DNA from: Rhabdophis nuchalis
Taxonomy: Eukaryota; Chordata; Lepidosauria; Squamata; Natricidae
DNA: 64,000 bases
Direction of reading: 5' to 3'
Assembly: GCA_039707465.1 (NCBI GenBank)
Contig: CM077652.1
Location: 38,453,118-38,517,117 of the forward strand
The notes under the pieces are model-generated. The model searched no databases. It was not told where the DNA came from and saw only the letters and a list, made by a program, of their open reading frames with translations. Position numbers and translations under genes: made by a program. Of the stretch, positions 13,061-22,859 are shown piece by piece (the first letter of the stretch is position 1; each line of letters begins with the position of its first letter).

Positions 13061-15094
13061 CCCAAAGCTCCTCTTAAGGGGGCGGCAGAAAGCCCGGCTG
13101 CCCTCCAGCGGCTTCAGCTTTCCGAGAAAACAGGAAGGCAGAGAAAAGCCGGGTCAGAGCTTTCTGTGGCCCTGGCTTTAGTGCTGGGCTTTGCTGGCCT
13201 TTGAATTCAAAAGCCCTGCAGGGCCATGGCCAGTGGTTGGCACCACGCTTTGCAAAGCTCAGACTTAAAGTTCACAGGATGTGTTGTCTCCTAACACGTT
13301 GATGAGGAAGTGGAGGACCCTTTTGTACTTGCATCCTGAGGTTGGACTTCAGTGCAAGGTAGCAGAGTTGGTATTACAAGACCAGGAAAGGCGTTTCTTC
13401 ACCTGGATTCCTATGGATTCAGAGGGCAGCGAGCACGAGCAACGGATTGAGGGCCTGAGACTCCAACCTTGAAAGCACCATTTAAAAAGGAACAGATTAT
13501 TTTCCATTCTTTTCGGTGTGCTTTCGTCTTGTCTGCATAAAGACTCAGAATAGGAAGCTGCCAGCAGTTTAGCTAGATCAGAACAAAATCTGCATGCTTG
13601 ATGAGGAACGCTGAAAGCAGATCCTGCAGAGAAACCATAGCGCAGGGTGCACCGGATGTGCACCTAGCAGCTTGTTGCAGCTTAGGTTGAGGGGCCAGCA
13701 GGGGTGGTAGAAGTCTGAACATGCTAATAATGTCTGAACATGCATGACTTGTACAGAGCTGTTCTACACTGAACTGCATTATTTATACACCGGCTATATT
13801 GATAAGAAATTTGTAACCATTGTATTGCTGTTTTGAATTTCCTGTATCTTGAGGTATAAAAACAGAATACCAGTCCTGTTCAGTGCTCCTCCCATCTCCT
13901 TTGCTACAGAAGGTCCCTTTGCTTCTGATCAATTTCCACTTTCCTCAGCCCTGCATTATTGGTTGGCTCCTGTGCTGGGTAAACAAACCCCAGATTGGCG
14001 CTTGGCCAGCAGAACCAAAAAGAAGATTTAGGGAGATGAGTGTGAGTAGTCTTGAGAAGGCTGTTGTGGACAAGCTGAGTAAGGAATCTGTTAGCACTCC
14101 TTGACTACTTAAAATGACTCCCAGGAGGCAGTCAGGACCGGATTTCTTTCATTCCAGAATGTAGGATCCAGGACAATGGATATAAGGTACAGGAAGGCAC
14201 AGTCCACTTGAATTCCTAACAGACAGGTTGGACAATAAATGACCCAGAGGTGGGAGGGGGAGACTTCTCTCTACTGGATGTGAGGTTTTGGATTGGCATG
14301 TATTGATTTCAGTGGTCAAATTAGCAATTCCAACTTCAGAGATTTGTGATTGAGCTCATGCAGTATGGTGGCACTGCAGGTGGTTTATGTGGTTTTAACT
14401 ACTGGTAATGTGCGGGAGCCCTGCTATTGTCAACCAAGGCTTTAATGGCTGGTGAGTTCAGTCTGAACCCAACCAGTTCACTTATTACTACTTATCAAAT
14501 TTTGAAACCGCCCATCTATCTCACCAAAGGACTCTACTGTATATAAGAAGCCTAGCCAAGTGGCTGTAAACAATTTTTTTCAATTTAGTTTGTCAGAAAT
14601 TTGTTACAAAAAAAACTGTAGAAAAGAATATAGAAAGACAAAAAAACCAACCAACCAGGAATTCTAGTGTGAACAAAAATAACAGAAGGGGGATTTTATT
14701 TTGCATCTATATTTTGGCAGAAATAATTACATTTTAAATCTTAAATTATTCATTTAGGTTTTTAGGTGTGCAAGTTAAAACAATAATCTTTTCAAATATG
14801 TGTAGTGTTTTGTTTTTCCTCTGTGTGTGCTTGTCAACTATTTCCCCAAATCAAGCAATGGCTGGCAGTGACTCTTGTTGCTTTTTCCTTTTTCAATTTC
14901 TCTACTCGTCTTACAATGCCTTATGGTACAGTCTGCTGGAACAGTTGTAATGCAAGTACTTATTTATAATCCCTGTTTATAATATCATAAAATAACCCTA
15001 ATTAGTGAAAAGAATTATATCTCATTAACACTACAATTTGCAGGCTATTTATTTTGGATTAGCTCCTTCATTAAAATTGTTGAATTTCTTTTGC
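13061..15094. other. Interval without recognised genes
   Basis: No exon-like frame with known domains and no clear transposon ends were found. The sequence is of ordinary composition, with an A/T-rich part at 14560-15060. Confidence 0.4.
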
Positions 15095-15265
15095 ATGCGA
15101 ACATTCCTTGGAATAGGACCGGAAGTCTTGGAGGTCTTCTAACGCAACTGGCTCCCCAGGGCAGGAGACCTTGCATCCTTGACAAATGACTATGCAATTT
15201 TTTCTTGAAGACCACCAGCTATGGAGCACCCACAATTCTGGGAGGTAAGCTGTTCCTAAGTTTGG
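15095..15265 (-). mobile_element. CR1 LINE 3' UTR fragment, antisense
   Basis: The plus strand reads GGAAGTCTTGGAGGTCTTCTA, then TTCTTGAAGACCACCAGCTATGG and AGCACCCACAATTCTGGGAGG. These match the reverse complement of CR1 3' UTR segments seen at 5240-5370 and 54830-54950. It is short and diverged. Confidence 0.7.
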
Positions 15266-15322
15266 GTCAGTATGTCCTGGAGCTGATTCTATGTATGTGG
15301 CTGATTCTATGCATGGAACATA

Positions 15323-15840
15323 GTGTTTGCAGAGAAAATTGCTTACAAGGAAGAATTTTTGAAGTTCTTTCACGATTATATACAGTTTAAAAGTATGTTA
15401 ATTAAAGAAACTTGGCGACAGTTTGGGAAGAATTCCATGGATGAAAATCTTAAAGGGGAAAACAACTCAAGAATCTTGGGAAACTGTGAAAAATATGATT
15501 ATAAAAGCACAGTCCAGCTCAATACCACTGGGGAAAAAAAGAAATCCAAGAATAAACCATCATGGCTGCACAAAGAGCTCTCTTATAAGGACAAAAAAGA
15601 AAAGTACAAAAAATGGACAGAGGGACATATACTAGTAACTAAGACAGAATATCAGCAGATAGCCAGAATCTGCAAAGATGAAGTCAGAAAAGCAAAGGCT
15701 CAGAATGAACAAAGATTTGTAACAAAAGTCAAATATAATTTTAAAAGTTTCTTTCAACAAATAAATAAGAAAAAAATAAAGGAAACAGTCAACCCAGTGA
15801 AGAGGAAAAAAATGAAAAAAATGATTCCTCCCCCCCCCCT
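15323..15840 (+). mobile_element. CR1 LINE fragment (linker between endonuclease and RT)
   Basis: An open stretch reads KNKPSWLHKELSYKDKKEKY, then KWTEGHILVTKTEYQQIARI and CKDEVRKAKAQNE. This follows the pattern of the CR1 segment between endonuclease and reverse transcriptase (PSWLN-EL..KK..Y..WK.G..T...Y....R..RDEVRKAKA). It ends in a poly-C run near 15829. The fragment is old and lacks both enzymatic domains. Confidence 0.7.
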
Positions 15841-16044
15841 TTTTTGCAACTCTCCTCTTTGTAAAATGATATAGCTGTGACATTCTCAAAAGTGCTTTTT
15901 CAAAAGGCAACTATATTTTTTCCTTGGGGAAGACATTTTACTTCTCATCCAAGAAGCAAAGAGTTAGAAGTCTCCATTAGTTCTCTGAATTTGTGGCCCA
16001 GATATGATAGCTTTATGCAAAGCTTTGCTGTGGAATTGCTATAT

Positions 16045-16330
16045 AAGCAGTCCTTGTTTAGCTACTGCATTTGAGACCAACAACTTGGTCATTAAGTAAA
16101 GCAGTGAAAGATGTTTAAGTGAAACTATGATTTTACTTCAGATTTTCTTTGGTTTACGGACCTCCAAAGCTCATAATTGCAGCCGTTGGTCACAAAATTA
16201 CTTTCTCACCACCATTGTAGCTACAGATGGCCGCTGCCTAGGCAGTTGCTAAGCGAGGAAAATGCCTGCAGTGCAGTGGTGTCATTGCCCCAAACTGACT
16301 GCAGCTGTTAAATTATCACAGAAGCCCTAA
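16045..16330. mobile_element. Degraded DNA element related to 7223-7592
   Basis: The left end GCAGTCCTTGTTTAGCTACTGC and phrases such as CTTGGTCATTAAGT, GCTCATAATTGCAG and GTTGCTAAGCGAGG resemble the AGGYARTCCTYRA family. The right end is not clear. It lies just beyond the poly(A) signal of the candidate gene on the minus strand. Confidence 0.5.
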
Positions 16331-16364
16331 AATAGGCTTCACCCATAAAAAGTAAATAAAGTAT

Positions 16365-16370
16365 TTTATT
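16365..16370 (-). terminator. Poly(A) signal AATAAA of the candidate basic-protein gene
   Basis: The minus strand reads CCCCAATAAAATAC at this point, about 80 bases after the predicted stop codon at 16453-16451. A canonical signal this close to a spliced open frame supports a real transcript. Confidence 0.6.
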
Positions 16371-16450
16371 GGGGAGGGAGTGGTGCAGTTGCTTGGCATT
16401 CTGAGCCTCAGGGTGGTGCCCAGTGCCCTCCCTGCCCCTCCCAAGGCCAT

Positions 16451-17049
16451 CTAGCCGAGCAGCCGGAAGAAGGGAGTCCCAGCTCCATGAAAACGATGTG
16501 AGGCTTCTCTTGAAGCTGAGACTAGAGTGACAGCTGTCTCAGCCTGAGGAAGAAAGAGGAACAAGCAAGCAAACTCCACCACCACAAATGCCAGGCTTAA
16601 TAGGCTTCTCTCTCTCTCTTGCCCTTAAACCAGCTCCAATCCATGACCCAGCAAATAGTCTGGACTTCAGTTCCAATCATTCCCAATTTCCCTATTTGTC
16701 CCTATTTCCATTTTCTGCTTTTCCCTCTTACCTCTGTCTTTGCTTTCTTTGGTCTCCTTTGCTTGTAACGCCTGTAGGTTTTCCTCCGGACAAGAAGAGA
16801 CTTGGAAGGTACTGAATATATGGTCGTTTTCTCCTGAGGTGGGACTTTATACCTGGTGCTTCTCCTGGGGTGAGGGGGCTTTGCCTTGCTCCTGGTGAAG
16901 TAGGGTGAAACATGGGGCTCCTCGCAGGTGGAGGAAGGTATATATGAATTGGCAGATGTGGGACATAATTTCTTATCTGGGACCCTCTTCTTCACCCAAT
17001 AGAACACCAGCATCAGATGGCGCCTTTTCTTCTTGCTTTTCTCTTCCAT
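16451..17049 (-). CDS. Candidate two-exon gene for a small, very basic protein (unrecognised)
   Basis: Exon 1 (17049-16732, 106 codons) begins with ATG in the context TAAAATGG, preceded by an in-frame TAG seven codons upstream. It ends at the donor GAG|GTAAGA. A 188-base intron ends in a long pyrimidine tract, CCTCTTTCTTCCTCAG. Exon 2 (16543-16451) adds 30 codons and a TAG, and AATAAA follows at 16370-16365. The 136-residue product has 31 Lys/Arg and only 7 acidic residues in exon 1, an MEEKSKKKRR start and a run near YRRYKQRRPKKAK. No signal peptide or known domain is visible. Composition and compact two-exon form recall spermatid chromatin proteins, but I cannot name a homologue. Gene structure is inferred, not proven. 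Confidence 0.5.
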
Positions 17050-17867
17050 TTTAGCTGTGTGGGGCTAAAGTTTTGGATAGTCGTCATCAGATTGTCTTTA
17101 GTGGAATATTGTTCCTGCAGTAGTGCAGGAAATCTCCTGAAGATGACAGCAAATTCACCCAAATGTAACCTCAAACACTGAGAATTCTCAAAGTCCAGTG
17201 AGGAGAGAATTCTCCAAACATTATAAAACCTTGATGTGATCTTAACTGACTGAAAGCCATTGTCTTCTCTCCTCTGCTGACTCCTGTGTATCATCTTGCT
17301 GAAATGGGTTGTGTCACAATGGGTCTTTCAGGCCTAAAAAGCAGGTGGTCAGCTTGAAAACTCTCCCCATTCAGCAATGAATCCTGAGGCAAAAGGCTAC
17401 TGCTTGAAAGTAAGTTTCCACAACAAGGGTTTGCCGTGCATTGAGCTTTGTTTGCCAATCAATCACTTTAAAGGTATTGGGGCAGAAAAGCAGGAGATAA
17501 AGAACAAACCTGAAGTGTGTAGTTAAGTCATGCTGGTCATTCCATTTTGATGCAACGTAGAGTTCTAGGTATCAATAAAATCCAGCATAAACTGGCTTTT
17601 GGTGACCTCAGTTCATTCTGATTTTACATCTTCCTGGCACCAGCTCCATAGTGCTAGAGTTCCCCGTCCTGACCTGGCTGTCTTTCTGTTTCCTCTGTGG
17701 CCCCTTTGAGTGTTCAGAACTTCACAGTTTTTCACACCTTTGGTTTCTTCCATCTTAACTTCCACTGTGATTGCAATCGTATTTGATAATATTGCCTTCC
17801 ACCCACCCTGAGCTGCTTTTCTTGCTAAAAGGTTTTTTTTTTTGCTTTGAGTTCATTAAAATCTGTT
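17050..17867. other. Upstream flank of the candidate basic-protein gene; otherwise unassigned
   Basis: The minus-strand sequence above 17049 would hold the 5' UTR and promoter of the candidate gene. No TATA box in good position or CpG island is evident. No other gene or transposon end is recognised. Confidence 0.35.
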
Positions 17868-18285
17868 TTAAACAGCCCGTTTTCTGACTTCCAGTGGGCC
17901 AAGTAGGTCCATTTTCCACCCTCCCAGGCTCCAGGGGCTTTCTAGGAAGCTGAGAAGGGCAAAGAACGGCCCAACATGGAAGTTGGGGAATGGACTTCCG
18001 GGTTGCCCATTGGGCCATTTTTCTCCCTCCAGAGGCTTCAGGAGGCTTCCCTGAAGGGGAGGGAGAAAAACAAGCCAATGCACAAACTGGAAGTCCAAAC
18101 TTTTGGTTTGCGCATTGGGTGGTTTTTGCACTCCGGAGGGAGAAAAACCGCTGAAAATTAAGACAGAAAATCAGCTGGCCAGCCTGCGCATGTGCCCTGG
18201 AGCTGACAGGGCAATGCCTCCCATGCCCTCAGAAATGGCTCCGTGTACCACTTGTGGCACGTGTACCATAGGTTCACCATCACGG
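17868..18285. mobile_element. hAT-like element, right part, related to 3728-4341
   Basis: The right end GTACCATAGGTTCACCATCACGG and the preceding CACTTGTGGCACGTG match the right end of the element at 3728-4341. The interior phrases CCAGGCTCCAGGGGCTTTC and TCAGCTGGCCAGC are shared as well. No matching left terminus or TSD was found, so this copy is probably truncated. Confidence 0.7.
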
Positions 18286-18296
18286 GTATAGGTTCT

Positions 18297-18365
18297 CCTG
18301 CTTCAGGGGGCTGGACTAGAAGACCACCAAAGTTCCTCCCAGATTCTATTCTATTCTATTCTATT
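18297..18365 (+). mobile_element. CR1-type 3' end with (ATTCT)n tail
   Basis: The stretch GGGCTGGACTAGAAGACCACC followed by AAAGTTCCTCCCA leads into five ATTCT repeats. Such AATAG-class tails on CR1 3' ends are, as I recall, a hallmark of snake genomes. The element is severely 5'-truncated. Confidence 0.75.
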
Positions 18366-18915
18366 CACAATTTACCAAGCACATTTTATTCATATACTGT
18401 ATAGTATTATTGAATCTCAGTGTCACCTCTAAGGTGCAGGTATCAAACATATGAGAAGGTGGATGCAGTGTTGCAATTAAAGTTCCAAATCTTTTGTACA
18501 CCGACCAATATTGCACACAGGTAGAAAACGTGTGGCACTTTGATTGTAAAGCTGGCCTGCCATTCTCTCCCATACTTATTCTGCTCCCTTCTGCCAATGC
18601 CCACCCGGATCCCTCTACTGCTTGGTTGCCTCTATTCTCTCTCATTGCAATCTCCTGACTTCCTTCCATTGGAATAAAAATCTGGTGCAGCTCCAAGGTG
18701 GGAGAAAGATGCTGGAAATAAAATGGAGGGTGATTGCAAGGAAAAAAGGTCTCTGTTTATTTGGTTTTCCAGAGAAACTTTAGTGAAAGTAGAATGTTTC
18801 TGGGGTGACTGATACATTGACTGGGTGAGTGGATGGATTTTTATAGGGTTCTGAGGTTTTGTTATTGAGATGCTTCAGAGGTGTTGTGCAATGTGGTGAG
18901 CCTTGTGTCTTTTGC
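18366..18915. other. Interval without recognised genes
   Basis: Nothing with clear homology is visible. A block at about 18640-18790 (CTCCAAGGTGGGAGAAAGATGC) weakly resembles 30810-30870. Confidence 0.35.
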
Positions 18916-18949
18916 AATAATAATAATAATAATAATTATTATTATTATT

Positions 18950-19012
<63 letters not shown>

Positions 19013-19020
19013 TTAATTAA
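18916..19020. repeat. Compound microsatellite (AAT)n(ATT)n(TTTA)n, tail of LINE copy A
   Basis: An AAT run flips to ATT and then to a long pure TTTA run (about 18950-19014), directly abutting the 3' end of the minus-strand LINE at 19021. Confidence 0.9.
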
Positions 19021-22000
19021 TTTCGGATTTATACCCCGCCCTTCTCCTTGTTAGGACCCAGGGCGGCGCACAGGCATTATTAAAACCATAACAAAAAACA
19101 ACAATATACATCATTAAAAACATATTAAATTATTAAACCTGTGCTAAAAACCCATTTAAAACCCTGCAAATTACAATTTATATATATAAAAAGTCAGAAA
19201 CGGGGGGCTATGCCAGGCCGGCTTGTTGGAATAGATATGTCTTAAGACATTGGCGGAAGAGGCGGAGGTCCAAAATAGTGCGTAGGTCGGGGGGGAGGTC
19301 GTTCCAGAGGGCCGGGCCTGCCACAGAGAAGGCCCTTCCCCTGGGCGTTGCCAACTGGCATTGCCCGGCCGACGGCACCCAGAGAAGACCCTCTCTGTGG
19401 GAGCGGATTGGGCGAAGGGATGTATGGGGCAGGAGGCGGTCTCGTATATAGCTAGGCCCCGAGCCATGGAGCGATTTGAAGATGGTCGTCAACACCTTGA
19501 AGTGCACTCGAAAGGCCACAGGCAGCCAGTGCAGCTCGCGCAGGAGAGGTGTTATATGGGCTTGCCTTGGGGCACCCATAATCACCCGCGCGGGCGCATT
19601 CTGGACTAGCTGTAGCTTTCGAGTGCACCTCAAGGGGAGCCCCATGTAGAGAGCGTTACAGTAATCCAGCCGGGATGTCACAAGCATTTGAGTGACTGTG
19701 CGAAGGGCCCCCAGGTCCAGTAAGGGGCGCAACTGGCGTATCAGGCGTACCTGATAAAATGCCCTCCTGGCCACGGCCGCTACATGGTCCTCCAGGAGGA
19801 CGCCCAAGTTGCGCACCCTCTCCACGGGAGCCAGTTGTTCGCCCCCAATGGCCAGTGTTGGTCTTATCTGGCTGAACCGGGGTGCTGGAAACCACAGCCA
19901 CTTAGTCTTGGACGGGTTGAGCTTGAGTTTGTTACTACCCATCCAGACCCGTACGGCCTCCAAACACTGGGACAGCACCTCGACGGCATCGTTGGGGTGG
20001 TTTGGGGTGGATATGTACAGCTGGGTGTCATCAGCATACAGATGATATTCCACCCCAAAACCACGGATGATCTCGCCCAGCGGCTTCATGTAGGTGTTGA
20101 ACAGAAGTGGCGAGAGGACCGACCCCTGAGGAACCCCACATGTGAGGGGGCCTCGGGGACGACCTCTGCCCTCCTGCCAACATCCATTGCCACTGACCAG
20201 AGAGGTAGGACGAGAACCACCGCAAAACGGTACCTCTCAGTCCCAACCCCCCCAATCGGTGCAATAAGATACCATGGTCGATGGTATCGAAAGCCGCTGA
20301 GAGGTCTAATAGGACTAGGATAGAGGAGCAACCTCTATCCCGTGCCCTCCAGAGATCATCAACCAACGCGACCAATGCCGTCTCAGTGCTGTGACCGGGT
20401 CGGAAGCCGGACTGGCGCGGGTCTAGATAATCAACTTCCTCCAGGTGACGAGGAAACCGTTGAGCCACCACACACTCTACAACCTTCGCAAGAAAGTGAA
20501 GGTTGGAGACCGGATGGAAATTTTCCAACAATGCTGGGTCCAGGGAAGGCTTTTTGAGGAGAGGTCTCACCACCGCCTCTTTCAAGGCGGTAGGTAAGAA
20601 CCCCTCGCTCAAAGATGCATTCACAATATCCTGGAGCCAGCCTCGTGTCACCTCCCAGGATGCCAGTACAAGCCAGGAGGGACACGGGTCCAATAAACAT
20701 TAGGTGGCTCTAAGGTTCCTCCGCAACCTGTCCATATCCTCGGTAGTGACAAAGTCAAACTCCTCCCAAGGTGTTATCTCAAGACCAGCACCAGACAAAT
20801 CGACTGAATCACTTTCAGTGGAGGGCAGCTCGTTCCGAATCTGAGTGATTTTGTCCTGCAGAAACACTCCAAATTCCTCTGCTCGACCCTGCAAAGGGGC
20901 TTCCCGCGGCCTCATGAAGGAGGGAGCGGGTCACCCCAAACAGGGCGGCAGGGCGGTTTTCTGCGGACGCGATAAGGGTGGCACAATACTCACGTTTGGC
21001 TACTCTTAGCGCCACTAAGTAAGTCCTAATATGGTCTCTCACTAGTGTTCGGTCAGCTTCGGATCGAGAGGATCTCCACCTACTCTAGGCGTCTCTTGTG
21101 GCGTTTCCTCTCCCGAAGCTCCTCGGTTAACCAAGGGGCCTGGGTGACTCGACGCCACATGAGAGGCTGCAAGGGCGCGACTCGGTCCAAGGCCCCCGTG
21201 GCCGCACTGTACCATGCGGCCACTAGATCCTCAGTCGAGTCGCGGGGCAGGGACACAGGGACCCTTTCAGGGTCCATCAGGCGCCTGGGGCGGAACCAAC
21301 TTGATGTCTCCGGTTCCGCCTCCCCGCGGTGGGGTGTGACGGTTGGAAAGTCCATCCGAAGGAGGGAGTGATCTGCCCATGACAAGGGTAAGATGATTAA
21401 ATCCCCTGTTCCGAGATCACTTCTCCACTGTCCGGAGACAAAAATCAGATCCAGCGTGTGTCCTCCCTCGTGAGTGGGGCCCTGAACTACTTGGGTCAGG
21501 TCCATGGCCGTCATGGAAGCCATGAACTCCCGGGCTGCCTCGGATGTTTCGCCCGCCGATGGCAGGTTAAAGTCCCCCATGACTACCAGTCTGGGGGTCT
21601 CCAACGCCATTGTGGCGATCACCTCGAGTAGCTCGGGCAGGGCTGCTGTTACATAGCGGGGAGCCAGGTATACAATCAGCAAGCCCAACTGCCTCCCTAG
21701 GCCCCACTTCACGAAGAGGGACTCACAGCCAGTCGTCTGAGGCACAGTGGTCTCCCTCGGCTCCAGACTTTCCTTAACAATAACCCCCCCCCCCCACCCC
21801 TGCCTAGGGCCCTAGGCTGATGAAATGCACGGTAGCCTGGTGGGCACATTTCCACGAGGGGTAAACCCCCCTCGGGGCTCAACCAGGTCTCCGTAATTCC
21901 CACCAGGTCCTGGTCCCCCTCTGACACGAGGTCGTTTATGAGGGGGGCTTTGTTCACCACGGATCTGGCATTGCAGAACATCAGCCTGGGCCCCCGGCTC

Positions 22001-22830
22001 TGTAGTCCCTGACCGCCTAGCCCACGAGCGGAGCACAGGGGGTTGGGGCAAGCGACCACTTGTAACCAGCGACCACGAGCCCCTGCCCCACGATGAACAT
22101 CCTGTCTCCCACCGCCCCTGCCCCTCCCCAAGACCAACCGTGGTAGCGGCGAAGACGGCGGCGGCGGCAACGACAGCGGCGGTGGGAGCGCCGGATGCGT
22201 TGTGGAGGCCTGGAGGCCCAGGCAGGCCCAGGCAGGCCCGGAGGGTTGCCGTAGGCACGGAGGTGGCATGGAGGTGGTGGTGAGAGCGCCGGAACGGGGT
22301 CCAGGGACGCATTGGCGATGGAGGCGGTGGTGAGAGCGGTGGTGAGAACGCCGGAGTGAAGGTTGGTGTCCTGGTACCCTGGGTATGGCTGTTAACGGCG
22401 GTGAGAGTGCCGGGACAAGGAATGGCGGGGACTGCGGCGGTGATGGCGGTAAGAGCGCCAGAACGGTTGCCGCTTGCCCTCGGCGTCCTTGCATTTTTAA
22501 GACCTTGCATGTCTAAGATCTGGAATGCAGCTTTAAGAAGAAGGAGAAGATCTCTTCGGCCTATGGATATTTTACATTCTATATTTAACACCTTTAAGAC
22601 CTTTAACCCTCTAGAAGATAAGATCTACAGAGCGACAGCCGGACTAAACCGCTCACTGATGCACTTTAAAATTCTGACTGTATATATATTTTTAATTATT
22701 TATTAATATATGTATTATATTTTATACCTGGAATTGCGGCCAACGATGCCTTTTAAAATCTTAAGACCCATGCTTTTATTTATGTATTACATTAATGATT
22801 TATATTTATAAATAATTATCTATTTATATA
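19021..22830 (-). mobile_element. Alpha-family LINE (copy A), long but frameshifted
   Basis: On the minus strand the order is an N-terminal proline-rich region (about 22590-22100), AP-type endonuclease with [12 protein letters not shown] and [10 protein letters not shown], reverse transcriptase with [27 protein letters not shown] and YADDTQLY, then the C-terminus [11 protein letters not shown]...[11 protein letters not shown]. The frame is broken around a poly-C run at 21783-21795, around 21040-20700, and near 20090. The 3' hairpin lies at 19036-19066. The family belongs to the CR1/L2/Jockey superfamily of LINEs; the exact clade is not settled. The upstream limit is uncertain because copy B starts head to head with it. 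Confidence 0.85.
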
Positions 22831-22859
22831 TTTAATTGTTTATTAATACTAATACTACC

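Noticed and set aside
12984..13204. Plus-strand frame starting next to the X-box motif as a gene divergent from GFER
   Set aside because: There is no recognisable domain or clear donor; kept only as a possible bidirectional transcript.
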